A DNA stretch of 32,320 nucleotides from Streptomycetaceae bacterium. Its GTDB lineage: Bacteria > Actinomycetota > Actinomycetes > Streptomycetales > Streptomycetaceae. Of this stretch, positions 23,581 to 32,204 are shown in pieces. The stretch lies in the NCBI GenBank assembly GCA_019243445.1, contig JAFAUH010000403.1, positions 1 to 32,320 of the forward strand, written 5' to 3'. The translations under genes were made by a program, and so were the position numbers. Within the stretch, counting starts at the first letter, position 1; each line of letters opens with the position of its first letter. The notes beneath the pieces are model-generated. The model did no database searches and was not told the DNA's origin. It saw only the letters and a list, made by a program, of their open reading frames with translations.

Positions 23581-24975
23581 TCAACGGATTCCCACCGCCT
23601 GCAGGGCGTGCCGCTGCTCTGGGGAAACATCCGCCGGCCAGTAAACGTAGACGACGCCTCCCGAGCCGCTCGCGACCTTGCCTTTGGCATCGTGGCGCTT
23701 GGTCCGCAGCCAGATGTTCTCGAACTCGCGTCGCTTGTAGACACGGCGGACCGCCGCATCGTCCCGGCTCGCGGGGTCGTTGGCGATCACATCACCGTTC
23801 CGAGTGAAGCCGATGACGCACATCAGGTGACCCGCCGTACCGTACCCGGCGCCGTGGAGCTCCGAGGCGAGGAAGGACTGGGAGGTTATCACCGGGATGC
23901 CGTGCCGGATCAGGTGTTCCACGTCGCGGAGCGAGTGGAGGCGGGTGATCACGCCTTCCATGTCGTGGTAGGTCGCGGCGTAGGCGGCGTTGAACGGCCA
24001 GTTGCCGCAGCCCTGGTACTGGTAGTCGTAGGTGTAGCGGGCCGCTTGGACGACCTGCGGATCGGTGGAGGAGGGGTTGACCCAGCCGAGTTCGGCCCGG
24101 GTGGGCCCCCGTCCCCAGTATTCGATGACCATCTGGGACGAAGTGGGGCTGCACCAGGCCTCGCCACCGTTGTCGTACTCGGGGCACTGGCCCTTGTGGA
24201 GCTCCTGCGAGTAGCGCGGGACGCTCAGTTCGACACCCGACGCCTCACCTGGCGCCGATGCCGGGACGGTGAAGCGGTCCGGGATCGCCGAGGCCATCGC
24301 GCCGATGCGCCAGACGACCGGGGTCAGGTGCGTACCGGGCCTGCGGAAGAAGGTCAGCTTCAGCCGGTACGACCCGAGGCGCAGCCCACTGGTGGGCTTG
24401 CCGATGGCGAAGGTGTCGGTGGAGATGGCACTGCGGCCGTCGCCCTGGCCGTCGACCGAGGTGCGTTTGATGTCACCATCGCCCGAGGCCCAACGACCCA
24501 TGACATACCAGGGTGTCGGTGATCCGTCGCTGTACTCGCCGCACAACTCGGCCTGGATCCAGGTTCCTTCCGGGGTACTGGCGTTCCAGGAGGCGATCAG
24601 TTCGGTGGCGCCAAAGCTCAAGGATCGGACCGGGGAGGTCCACGTCGCGTATTCCCAGGTCGCCGTCGTACGCGTGTGCGGATCGGTGTACTCGGTGCTG
24701 CCCGCCGGATGGTCGAGGAGGACACCGGGCCGCCCGCTGTGCACCGGCCCGGTGCCGCCATGAGTACCCAGGCGCCAGTCGAAGTGCGAGGTCCAGGAGT
24801 GGTAGTCCACAGGCGTGGCCTCAAAATCGATGTCAGTTGACGTACCTCCGCCGGTGGAAGCGCCGGAGCCGGTGTCGCGGCGAGGGGTGGCTGCGGCCTG
24901 CGCCGCATGGGCGCCGACGGCCGCGATAGCGAGCACGGCGGCCAAAATGGTGCGGCGTCCGGCGAGTCGTCTCAT
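23581..24975 (-). CDS. Secreted C39-type papain-fold peptidase
   Basis: A 464-residue exported protein, starting at ATG 24975 behind GAGGGGAA. A signal peptide covers about residues 1-28 (RRLAGRRTILAAVLAIAAVG..AQA). Residues about 45-245 form a beta-rich domain of unknown role (FDWRLGTHGG, TWEYATWTSPV, GTWIQAELCGEYSDG). The C-terminal domain has the C39-type cysteine peptidase residues: WCSPTSSQMVIEYWG (C275), AGHLMCVIGF (H383) and VIANDPASRDD (D400 or neighbouring N). C39_2-type proteins of actinomycetes are secreted or wall-associated; the substrate is unknown. No ABC transporter is adjacent, so it is not a bacteriocin-leader peptidase. Tandem GTTACCGG repeats lie just upstream. Confidence 0.85.
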   Translation of the reverse strand: MRRLAGRRTILAAVLAIAAVGAHAAQAAATPRRDTGSGASTGGGTSTDIDFEATPVDYHSWTSHFDWRLGTHGGTGPVHSGRPGVLLDHPAGSTEYTDPHTRTTATWEYATWTSPVRSLSFGATELIASWNASTPEGTWIQAELCGEYSDGSPTPWYVMGRWASGDGDIKRTSVDGQGDGRSAISTDTFAIGKPTSGLRLGSYRLKLTFFRRPGTHLTPVVWRIGAMASAIPDRFTVPASAPGEASGVELSVPRYSQELHKGQCPEYDNGGEAWCSPTSSQMVIEYWGRGPTRAELGWVNPSSTDPQVVQAARYTYDYQYQGCGNWPFNAAYAATYHDMEGVITRLHSLRDVEHLIRHGIPVITSQSFLASELHGAGYGTAGHLMCVIGFTRNGDVIANDPASRDDAAVRRVYKRREFENIWLRTKRHDAKGKVASGSGGVVYVYWPADVSPEQRHALQAVGIR

Positions 24976-24993
24976 GGCGTTTCCCCTCGCTGT

Positions 24994-25009
24994 GTTACCG
25001 GGTTACCGG
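24994..25009. repeat. Tandem pair of GTTACCGG
   Basis: Two head-to-tail copies of the 8-mer, 19 bases upstream of the C39 peptidase start, where an operator or leader element would lie. Confidence 0.6.
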
Positions 25010-25176
25010 TTCGCGGCGACGTCGGTTGATGGTCATCCTGGCAGAACGACGAGTTCTCGCGCGGTGAGATTGAGCCGTTCGCCGCTCTCCTGCGCGCACA
25101 CGGCGAGCCCTCGATCCGTACGCCGAAACGGCCAGGGAGAAACCGGGGAGGAACCGAGGAGGAAGCGGGGAGGAAG

Positions 25177-25287
25177 ATGCCCGGTTTCATGGATCTTCCG
25201 CCGCTCCATTGCCGCTCGGGACTTGCGATCCGGATCTGGAACCGTCTATGCCTCACCGAGCGTGAGGATTGGCTATCAGCACTGTGA
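25177..25287 (+). CDS. Possible 36-residue small protein
   Basis: ATG 25177 follows GGGGAGGAAG, one of the best ribosome sites in the window. The frame ends at TGA 25285-25287 and gives a 36-residue peptide beginning MPGFMDLPPLHC and ending REDWLSAL. No motif is recognised, and the third-position G+C bias is weaker than in the large genes. It precedes a strong terminator by about 140 bases. Confidence 0.25.
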   Translation: MPGFMDLPPLHCRSGLAIRIWNRLCLTEREDWLSAL

Positions 25288-25425
25288 CAATGGCCGCTCC
25301 CGTTCGCTGTTCTCTGCCTTGAGGCATTCCACAACTGCGATTCAGTCTCTGGGCCCGACTTGACCCGGCGGCCATCTAGGACTTACGTTTTCCATACGCG
25401 GTTCACAGCGGACCGCCCACAGACA

Positions 25426-25463
25426 CGAAGCCCCCGGTTGTTCCCCCGTGACCGGGGGCTTCG
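25426..25463. terminator. Strong perfect hairpin terminator
   Basis: CGAAGCCCCCGGT (25426-25438) and ACCGGGGGCTTCG (25451-25463) form a perfect 13-bp stem with a 12-base loop. It lies in a gene-free region, more than 290 bases before the AAA+ gene, so it ends a transcript that starts in this intergenic stretch, or insulates the AAA+ gene. Confidence 0.8.
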
Positions 25464-25758
25464 TCCCGTCTTCGGTCGGGCTTATATTTGCTTTGCCGCA
25501 ATTGCCCTCACTCCCTGCTGCCATCCGACCACCTTCTGCCAACGGTGGCCGCTTCGGCCCATGTTCAATCATCGCCCGAGGCGTTGCCTTCTCCCCCTTC
25601 GCAACACCGCAGGTACGATGCGGTGAAGGGCCCCACGCCAGGGAGGGGCGCAACCTACGCCGGGTCAACTTCCCTTCTCAGCGCGGTACTTCTTCTTGCT
25701 TTTTGGGTACTTCGGTCGGCAGACGGTGGCGGCTCAGGGGCATGGTTATGGGGGACTA

Positions 25759-27654
25759 ATGGATTTCAGGACCGAGCGCTCGAGCGCCCCGGCCGATCTG
25801 GCGTGGCTGCATGCGGTGGACGCCTACACGGTTGGCGCCTATGCGCGGGCCGAGGAGGAGTTCCGGACCGCCGTACACCTCGATCCGGAGATGGCCGACG
25901 CGTGGCTCGGGCTGCACGCACTGCGCGCCGAGACCTCGACTGCGATACTGCAGATGTACCGCAACCGGGACCGGTTCGGCGAACAGCGCCGCACCTTCAA
26001 CCGACCGCTCAACTCCTGGTACTGGCTGGGCTGGTGGGTGCAGCCGGTGCTTGAAACCGGTCGCGATCTGGCGTTGGCACACGCCTCGCACTGGCTCGAC
26101 GGGCATCACATCGCCGACTTGGACAAGGCGCTCGCCGAGTGCCCTGCCCTCGACACCGATCCTCAGGTCCGTTTTCTGCACGCCTGTCGCGCCTATCTGG
26201 TCAAGGACTGGGAAGAGTTGGTGCGGCACACCGAGCCCCTGCTGGACGACACCGTCCTCGGTATAGAGGCGGGCCTGTTCGGCGGCATGGCACGGGTGCG
26301 TTTGGAGATGTGTGGCCAGGCCGAGCCGCTGCTCGCCGCCGCCCTGATGCGCTGCCGTAGTGAGCAGCCGCAGCGCAAGGAGTTGCGGTACTGGCTCGCC
26401 CGCTCCTACGAGGGCACAGGACGTTCGGCAGCGGCGCTCCCGCTGTACCGGGCGGTGCACAGAATGGACCCGGCGTTCATGGACACCTCGGCCCGTCTCG
26501 CCGCGATCACTGAGGCCGAGGACGGGCTCGACGAGATGCCCGGTCTGGCTGCGGTGTCGCTCACGAGTCTCGGCCAGTCGGCGCCCGACGGACCGCCGGA
26601 AGGCGAGCCTGCCGCTTCGGGTGATCAGGCCAAGGGCCGCACCGGAGGGAAGGCTCAGCTCGCACCGGCACCCGCTACCGCGCCGGCCGACGAGGACGCG
26701 GTGCGGCAGCGGGTGCGGCTGTCCGTGGCCTCCGCCACGCCGCAGCTGCCGCTGGGCACCGCCGATCCCGTATTGCTCGCCAAAGCGCTCGCCGAGTTGG
26801 AGCGAATGGTCGGCCTGGAGCCGGTGAAACGGCAGGTCAAGGCGGTGTCCGCGCAGTTGCGGATGGCCAGGCTGCGGGCAGCTCAGGGTCTTCCGGTGCA
26901 GCCGCCGAAACGGCACTTCGTCTTCTCGGGGCCGTCGGGAACCGGCAAAACGACGGTGGCGCGGATACTAGGCCGGGTCTTCTACGCGCTCGGGCTGCTC
27001 GGGGGCGACCATCTCATTGAGGCGGGACGCGCCGATCTCGTCAGCGAATTCCTCGGCCGGACCGCGGTGAAGACCAACGAGCTGATCGACTCGGCGCTCG
27101 GCGGGGTGCTCTTCGTCGATGAGGCGTACAGCCTGTCCAACTCCGCCTACAGCAAGGGCGATGCGTACGGGGACGAGGCATTTCAGGTGCTGCTCAAGCG
27201 TGCCGAGGACAATCGCGACCGTCTTGTGATCATCCTCGCGGGCTACCCCGAGGGCATGGACCGGCTGCTCGCCGCCAATCCCGGGCTCAGCTCCCGTTTC
27301 ACCACCCGGGTGGACTTCCCCAGCTACCGGCCGCTCGAACTCACTCGCATCGGTGAGGTGCTGGCCGTCGAGGGCGGTGACCACTGGGACGAGGAGGCAC
27401 TCGACGAGTTGCGCAGCATCAGCAGTCATGTCGTCGCACAGGACTGGATTGACGAGCTGGGCAACGGCCGTTTCCTGCGCACCCTGTACGAGAAGAGCTG
27501 TGCCTACCGCGATCTGCGGCTCTCCGGCTTCCCTGGTACTCCGACCCGCGAGGATCTGTGCACACTGCGTCTGCCGGATCTGATACAGGCGTACGGGGAG
27601 GTGCTCTCCGGGTGGGGCACGGACGACCCCGGCCCGGATCACACCTCTGACTGA
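25759..27654 (+). CDS. TPR plus AAA+ ATPase of the CbxX/CfqX (EccA-like) family
   Basis: A 631-residue protein; the start is ATG 25759 behind a G-rich site, although the frame is open a little further. The N-terminal 270 residues are helical tetratricopeptide-type repeats (AYARAEEEFRTAVHLDPEMADAWLGL and later repeats). A disordered Ala/Pro linker (about 275-320) leads to a CbxX/CfqX-type AAA+ domain: GPSGTGKTTVARILG Walker A at about 391, GGVLFVDEAYSL Walker B at about 449, AGYPEGMDRLLAANPGLSSRF with the sensor and arginine-finger region. This domain order is that of EccA, the cytoplasmic ATPase of mycobacterial ESX (type VII) systems, and of related stand-alone proteins. No other ESX gene is adjacent. 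It ends four bases from the convergent CNNM gene. Confidence 0.85.
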   Translation: MDFRTERSSAPADLAWLHAVDAYTVGAYARAEEEFRTAVHLDPEMADAWLGLHALRAETSTAILQMYRNRDRFGEQRRTFNRPLNSWYWLGWWVQPVLETGRDLALAHASHWLDGHHIADLDKALAECPALDTDPQVRFLHACRAYLVKDWEELVRHTEPLLDDTVLGIEAGLFGGMARVRLEMCGQAEPLLAAALMRCRSEQPQRKELRYWLARSYEGTGRSAAALPLYRAVHRMDPAFMDTSARLAAITEAEDGLDEMPGLAAVSLTSLGQSAPDGPPEGEPAASGDQAKGRTGGKAQLAPAPATAPADEDAVRQRVRLSVASATPQLPLGTADPVLLAKALAELERMVGLEPVKRQVKAVSAQLRMARLRAAQGLPVQPPKRHFVFSGPSGTGKTTVARILGRVFYALGLLGGDHLIEAGRADLVSEFLGRTAVKTNELIDSALGGVLFVDEAYSLSNSAYSKGDAYGDEAFQVLLKRAEDNRDRLVIILAGYPEGMDRLLAANPGLSSRFTTRVDFPSYRPLELTRIGEVLAVEGGDHWDEEALDELRSISSHVVAQDWIDELGNGRFLRTLYEKSCAYRDLRLSGFPGTPTREDLCTLRLPDLIQAYGEVLSGWGTDDPGPDHTSD

Positions 27655-27658
27655 CGGC

Positions 27659-28756
27659 TCAGCTCGCCAACGCCGGCGGCTGCGCCCTCGAGCGGGGCTG
27701 GTGCAGCCTCTGCCTCCTGGGGTCCCGGTGGGCGGGGTCCCGTACTTCGCCCACGAGAAGTTCCAGTACGTCTTCGAGCGCCACCAGGCCGAGCAGCCGC
27801 CCGTTCGTGTCGGTGACCGCCGCAAGGTGGGCGGCATCCCTGCGCATGGCGGTGAGCGCATCGTCCAGCGGGAGGTCGGCGCGGAGAGTGGTCATCGGAC
27901 GCCACAACCTCGACGGCACCGGCAGATCGCCTTCACCCTCCTCATCAAGGCCCAGAATGTCCTTGACATGCACATAGCCGGGGAAGGTGCCGTCGGGCCC
28001 GGCGACCGGGAAGCGCGAGTAGCCGGTGCGCACCGTCAATTCCTCGACCTCGGTCGGGGTCACCAACGGATCCACGGTCACAAGACCGGACGGCTCCAGC
28101 AGCACCTCGGTGACCGGCCGGGAGCCGAGTTCCAAGGCGTCGGCGAGACGCTCCTGCTCCCTGGAGTCGAGCAGCCCGGCCTGCCGGGAGTCCTCGACGA
28201 GGTGGGTGAGCTGCTCGCTGGTGAACACCGCCTCGACCTCGTCCTTCGGCTCGACGTGGAACAACCGCAGCACCAGGCGCGCACATGCGCCGAGCACCAC
28301 GATGACCGGACGGAATATCCGGGCGAAGGCGACGAGTCCAGGGCTGAGCCACAGCACGGTGCGTTCCGGGGAGGCCATCGCCACGTTCTTGGGCACCAGC
28401 TCGCCGACGACGAGGTGCAAGAACACCACGAGCACCAGCGCGATGACATAGCCGATCGGGTGCACAAGCTGAACGGGAACTCGCACCGCGGCGAAGAAAG
28501 GTTCGAGCAACTGGGTGACCGTCGGCTCTGCGACCGCACCGAGAGTCAGCGAGCACACGGTGATGCCAAACTGCGCGGCAGCCATCATCTGCGGCAGGTT
28601 CTCCAGGCCGTGCAGGACGGTACGGGCTCGCCGCTGGGTGGCCGCAAGCGGCTCGATCTGGCTGCGGCGCACCGAGATCAGCGCGAATTCGGCGCCCACG
28701 AAGAATCCATTGGCGAGGACGAGTACGGCGGCGAAGAGCAGTTGCAGGAAAGTCAT
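27659..28756 (-). CDS. CNNM/CorC-family membrane protein, short form
   Basis: A 365-residue protein of the hemolysin C/CNNM ion-transport family. ATG 28756 shares its A with the TGA of the gene before it (TGATG), so translation is coupled. The DUF21 membrane domain begins FLQLLFAAVLVLANGFFVGAEFALISVRRSQIE and includes QFGITVCSLTLGAVAEP and VGELVPKNVAMASPE, with three to four membrane segments. Two CBS repeats follow (VTVDPLVTPTEVEELTVRTGYSRFPV; LLGLVALEDVLELLVGEVRD). The C-terminal CorC_HlyC domain found in the longer partner is missing; a short basic tail takes its place. Such pairs probably act together, by analogy with Mg2+ export by CNNM proteins. Confidence 0.9.
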   Translation of the reverse strand: MTFLQLLFAAVLVLANGFFVGAEFALISVRRSQIEPLAATQRRARTVLHGLENLPQMMAAAQFGITVCSLTLGAVAEPTVTQLLEPFFAAVRVPVQLVHPIGYVIALVLVVFLHLVVGELVPKNVAMASPERTVLWLSPGLVAFARIFRPVIVVLGACARLVLRLFHVEPKDEVEAVFTSEQLTHLVEDSRQAGLLDSREQERLADALELGSRPVTEVLLEPSGLVTVDPLVTPTEVEELTVRTGYSRFPVAGPDGTFPGYVHVKDILGLDEEGEGDLPVPSRLWRPMTTLRADLPLDDALTAMRRDAAHLAAVTDTNGRLLGLVALEDVLELLVGEVRDPAHRDPRRQRLHQPRSRAQPPALAS

Positions 28757-30099
28757 CACGCGTCCGCTCCTGCTTCTTCCCACTCCAGGTTGGTGCCGGT
28801 GCGCACCAGACGTACCCGCTCGGCACGGTGGTGCCCGACGTCAAGCACTCGCAGTTGCCAGCCTGGCAGCACCGCGACATCCCCTTCGGCCGGGATCCTG
28901 CCGAGCAGGTCGGCGACGAGGCCGGCCACCGTCTCGTACGGTCCCGGCGGCACGCGCAACCCAATGCGGGCGAGCTCATCGTCGCGGCAGCTGCCGTCCG
29001 CGTCCCATGCCGGCATCCCGTCCTGGGACGGGGCCTGGGTGAGTTCGGGCAGCTCCGCGGTTGCATCGTCGTGCTCATCGCGGACCTCGCCGACCAGTTC
29101 TTCGACGATGTCCTCGAGCGTCACCACTCCCGCGGTGCCGCCGTATTCGTCGACGACGACGGCAATCGGCTGCTCGCTGCGCAGCTGTTCCAGCAACGGC
29201 TGGACGGGGAGGGTGCCGGGCACAAGCAGCGGGGACACGGCGATCTGCCCGACCGGGGTACGGTCGCGTTCCTGGGGCTGCACAGTGAGCGCGTCCTTCA
29301 GATGGACCATGCCGACGACGTCGTCGAGGCGCTCCCGGTAGACGGGAAAGCGGGACAGGCCGGTGGCCCGGCTGAGGTTGAGGACATCAGCCGCGGTCGC
29401 GGTGTCGTCCAGGGCGTTGACCTTTACGCGCGCCGTCATCACGGACTGCGCAGTGAGCTCGCCGAGGTTGAGCGAGCGCACGAACAGGTCGGCAGTGTCC
29501 TCCTCAATGGTGCCGGCCCGGGCCGAGTGCCAAGCGAGCGAGACGAGTTCGGTGGGGGTACGGGCGGAAGCGAGCTCATCGGCCGGTTCCACACCGAGCG
29601 CCCGCACCAGCCGGTTGGCGGCGCCGTTGAGCATTTCAATGACCGGTCGGAAGAGCCGGGAGAAGACCTGTTGCGGACCGGCCACCATACGCGCGACCTG
29701 CATCGGTCGGGAGACCGCCCAGTTCTTGGGCACGAGTTCACCGATGATCATCTGCACGGCCGATGTCACGAGCATGCCGGTGACAACCGCGACGCCGGGC
29801 GCGACACTGCGCGGCAGTCCTGCCGCGGTGAGCGGCGCCGTCAGCAGCGTGGCGAGCGCGGGTGCGGCGAGCATGCCGACGACCAATGAGGTGATCGTGA
29901 TGCCCAGCTGAGTGCCGGAGAGCTGGAAGGAGAGCTTCTGCAGGGCGGTGACTACGTTGTGCGATCTTCGGTCACCGCGTGCGGCGGCACGTTCGGCCTC
30001 CGCGCGCTCCACCGTAACCAGGCCGAATTCGGCGGCGACGAAGAAGCCGTTCGCCAGGATGAGAAGGAATGCCGCGCCGAGCAGCAAGAGAGAGATCAT
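28756..30099 (-). CDS. CNNM/CorC-family membrane protein, full-length form
   Basis: A 447-residue protein; the start chosen is ATG 30099 (MISLLLLGAAFLLILANGFFVAAEF), where the family begins, not the longer upstream frame. The parts in order: DUF21 membrane domain (three to four segments, with QLGITITSLVVGMLAAPA and IGELVPKNWAVSRP), CBS pair (VMTARVKVNALDD, GLSRFPVYRERLDDVVGMVHLKD, VVVDEYGGTAGVVTLEDIVEELVGE), and CorC_HlyC domain (YETVAGLVADLLGRIPAEGD, then WQLRVLDV). The family is implicated in divalent-cation efflux and ion-stress tolerance. It is first of the two-gene unit. Confidence 0.92.
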   Translation of the reverse strand: MISLLLLGAAFLLILANGFFVAAEFGLVTVERAEAERAAARGDRRSHNVVTALQKLSFQLSGTQLGITITSLVVGMLAAPALATLLTAPLTAAGLPRSVAPGVAVVTGMLVTSAVQMIIGELVPKNWAVSRPMQVARMVAGPQQVFSRLFRPVIEMLNGAANRLVRALGVEPADELASARTPTELVSLAWHSARAGTIEEDTADLFVRSLNLGELTAQSVMTARVKVNALDDTATAADVLNLSRATGLSRFPVYRERLDDVVGMVHLKDALTVQPQERDRTPVGQIAVSPLLVPGTLPVQPLLEQLRSEQPIAVVVDEYGGTAGVVTLEDIVEELVGEVRDEHDDATAELPELTQAPSQDGMPAWDADGSCRDDELARIGLRVPPGPYETVAGLVADLLGRIPAEGDVAVLPGWQLRVLDVGHHRAERVRLVRTGTNLEWEEAGADA

Positions 30100-30417
30100 G
30101 CCGCCACCACCGTGCTCAAGGCGTTCCGGGCAGGGGCGGCGCTGGTACTGCAGGACGATTCGTCCATCGCCGGGAAGTGTCACTCCTCGGGTTGCATTTG
30201 GTCCCCGCGGAGCCGGTGCCGGAAACCGGTTCGCCGGACGCGGGGCGGCGGCATCTTAAGCCGCTTATACCCAGGGTAGTCAAGGGCTGGCCTCCGGAGG
30301 GAATCTCCGCAGACGGGCCGCGCGAGCGACGCAGGCGCGGCCGCCGGGCGGCAGACGAACAAGAAAGCTGCCCTTGAGAAAGCTGCACTCGAAGCGAGCA
30401 GGAGAATACGGAGGGCT
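30100..30417. other. Intergenic region between PH-domain and CNNM genes
   Basis: About 320 bases, no gene found. A 7-bp inverted repeat (GGCCGCG 30316-30322, CGCGGCC 30336-30342) with a 13-base loop could be the terminator of the hisG-side operon. The CNNM promoter must lie here too. Confidence 0.4.
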
Positions 30418-30873
30418 TCAGCCGCCCGACTCGCTCGTGCCGTACGCCTCGGCGAGCGTCCTCAGTCTGCGCGCTTCGCGCACCGCATGCTCCTTGCCGT
30501 TGCCCGGCTGGATGCCCATCGCGGCGAGCGACGTGCCGTCAGCGAGGTCGAGGTATACCCATGGGTCGCCAGGCTGCAGGTTGACGCGGAGCACCTCGGC
30601 CCACTCCAGTTGTCGCTTGGTGGTCAGGTTGATCACTGTGAGGCCGTCGGGCGCGGCGACGATCTTCGGGCGGCTCAGCAGCGAGAGCAGCCCGAAGATC
30701 ATCACACCTGTGGCCATGAAGACGCCGCGGTCCAGCGGCGACCAGCGAGGCATGGCGAAGGCCACAGTGGCAAAAGTCACAAGCATCACCGTTCCGACGG
30801 TCATCAGCACGGTTCGGGTCCGCACTGGACGGAAGGTCACCGGCAATGCGAGAGGTTCCTCGGCGGCGGGCAT
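30418..30873 (-). CDS. PH-domain membrane protein
   Basis: About 151 residues from ATG 30873; a TTG at 30885 in the same frame would add four residues. Two membrane segments (VLMTVGTVMLVTFATVAFAM and GVFMATGVMIFGLLSLL) are followed by a bacterial PH-like domain (KIVAAPDGLTVINLTTKRQLEWAEVLRVNLQPGDPWVYLDLADG) of the small DUF-type found beside hisG in many actinomycetes. The role is unknown. It begins 24 bases after the hisG stop and is probably co-transcribed with it. Confidence 0.8.
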   Translation of the reverse strand: MPAAEEPLALPVTFRPVRTRTVLMTVGTVMLVTFATVAFAMPRWSPLDRGVFMATGVMIFGLLSLLSRPKIVAAPDGLTVINLTTKRQLEWAEVLRVNLQPGDPWVYLDLADGTSLAAMGIQPGNGKEHAVREARRLRTLAEAYGTSESGG

Positions 30874-30897
30874 GACGGCGGGCAACGGGCGAGCGAG

Positions 30898-31746
30898 TCA
30901 GAGGCGACAGGCGTGGATGCCGGTGGTGAGGATCGCCCGCGCGCCCAGATCGTAGAGGTCGTCCATGATCCTCTGGGCCTCCTTTGTCGGGACCATGGAG
31001 CGGACCGCGACCCAGCCCTCGTGGTGCAGCGGGGAAATGGTCGGCGACTCCAAGCCCGGGGTGAGGGCGACGGCCTGCTCCAAAAACTCCGCCCGGATGT
31101 CGTAGTCCATCATCACATAGCGGCGTGCTACGAGGACGCCCTGCATCCGGCGGAGGAACTGCTGGATCTTGAGGTCGTCCTCCGGGGCACCGGTCCGCTG
31201 GATGACGACTGCCTCGGACTCCAAGATCGGCTCGCCGACGATCTCAAGACCGGCGTTGCGCAAGGTGGTGCCGGTCTCCACGACATCGGCGATGACCTCG
31301 GCGACGCCCAGCTGGATCGCGGTCTCGACCGCGCCGTCGAGGTGCACCACGGAGGCGTCCACGCCGTTGTCGGCCAGATGCTTGGTGACCAAGCCCGCGA
31401 AGGAGGTGGCGATCGTCATGCCGCCGAACTCCTTCACATTGTTCGCGGTCCCGGGCCGGGTCGCGTAGCGGAAGGTCGAGGCGGCGAAGCCGAGCTGGAG
31501 AATCTCTTCGGCGTCGGCTCGGGAGTCGAGCAGCAGATCACGGCCGGTGATGCCGATGTCGAGGCGGCCGGAGCCGACGTAGAGGGCGATGTCGCGAGGG
31601 CGGAGGAAGAAGAACTCGACCTGATTGCCGGAGTCGACCAGCACGAGTTCGCGGCGCTCCTTGCGCTGCCGGTAGCCCGCCTCATGGAGCATCTCCGCCG
31701 CAGGCTCGGAGAGTGAACCCTTGTTGGGGACGGCGATGCGCAGCAT
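30898..31746 (-). CDS. hisG: ATP phosphoribosyltransferase (long form)
   Basis: A 282-residue first enzyme of histidine synthesis, joining ATP and PRPP. The start is ATG 31746 (MLRIAVPNKGSLSEPA) with AAGGAA upstream. The catalytic part includes RPRDIALYVGSGRLDIGITGRD and the PRPP-binding loop VIADVVETGTTLRNAGLE. The C-terminal 75 residues form the ACT-like regulatory domain of the long HisG_L type, which gives feedback inhibition by histidine and works without HisZ; none is seen here. It follows hisE with 51 bases between. Confidence 0.96.
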   Translation of the reverse strand: MLRIAVPNKGSLSEPAAEMLHEAGYRQRKERRELVLVDSGNQVEFFFLRPRDIALYVGSGRLDIGITGRDLLLDSRADAEEILQLGFAASTFRYATRPGTANNVKEFGGMTIATSFAGLVTKHLADNGVDASVVHLDGAVETAIQLGVAEVIADVVETGTTLRNAGLEIVGEPILESEAVVIQRTGAPEDDLKIQQFLRRMQGVLVARRYVMMDYDIRAEFLEQAVALTPGLESPTISPLHHEGWVAVRSMVPTKEAQRIMDDLYDLGARAILTTGIHACRL

Positions 31747-31797
31747 GAGAGCGGATTCCTTCACAGTTCGTAGTGGTGGCGTGTCATACGCGGGATG

Positions 31798-32070
31798 TCA
31801 GAGATGAGCGTATACGTCATCGAGGGAGATGCCGCGCGCCACCATCATCACCTGGAGGTGGTACAGCAGTTGGGAGATTTCCTCGGCGGTGCGTTCGGCG
31901 CCCTCGTATTCGGCGGCCATCCACACCTCTGCGGCTTCCTCGACGACCTTCTTGCCGATGGTGTGCACCCCCTTGCCGACCAGTTCGGCGGTGCGGGAAG
32001 TGCCGGGGTCGCCGGTGACGGCCTTGTGCTGGAGCTCGGCGAAGAGCTCCTCGAATGTCTTGTTGGCCAT
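31798..32070 (-). CDS. hisE: Phosphoribosyl-ATP pyrophosphatase
   Basis: A 90-residue enzyme for the second step of histidine synthesis, hydrolysing phosphoribosyl-ATP to phosphoribosyl-AMP. The MazG-type helical fold is seen as [32 protein letters not shown] (metal-binding EExxE) and [20 protein letters not shown] 32070 has AGGGA about ten bases upstream. It is followed at once by hisG, the streptomycete arrangement in which these two genes are apart from the main his cluster. Confidence 0.95.
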   Translation of the reverse strand: MANKTFEELFAELQHKAVTGDPGTSRTAELVGKGVHTIGKKVVEEAAEVWMAAEYEGAERTAEEISQLLYHLQVMMVARGISLDDVYAHL

Positions 32071-32204
32071 AGTGTCCCTACTCTACGTGACTCTACAGGT
32101 GGTCTCGGTGCCTTTTTGTTCGCCCCGCCGCGCCCGGGGGCACTTTCCTCTCTCTGCCTGCAGGGGGAGGCTCATGCCCTGTCGCCCGCTCACGACGACC
32201 CGTA

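Larger units (their letters stand above)
24976..25758. other. Intergenic region between C39 peptidase and AAA+ gene
   Basis: About 780 bases without a clear large gene. It contains tandem 8-mers at 24994-25009, a purine-rich tract with four GAGGAA-type units at about 25136-25176 that ends in a strong ribosome site before a 36-codon frame (25177-25287), a small hairpin (CCTCAC-cgagc-GTGAGG, 25251-25267), and a strong terminator at 25426-25463. Together these suggest a short transcript of its own. Confidence 0.45.

Noticed and set aside
25340-25465. Possible tRNA or tmRNA before the strong hairpin
   Set aside because: A GGTTCACAGCGGACC-like T-arm caught the eye, but no acceptor stem, anticodon arm or CCA-type end can be folded around it.
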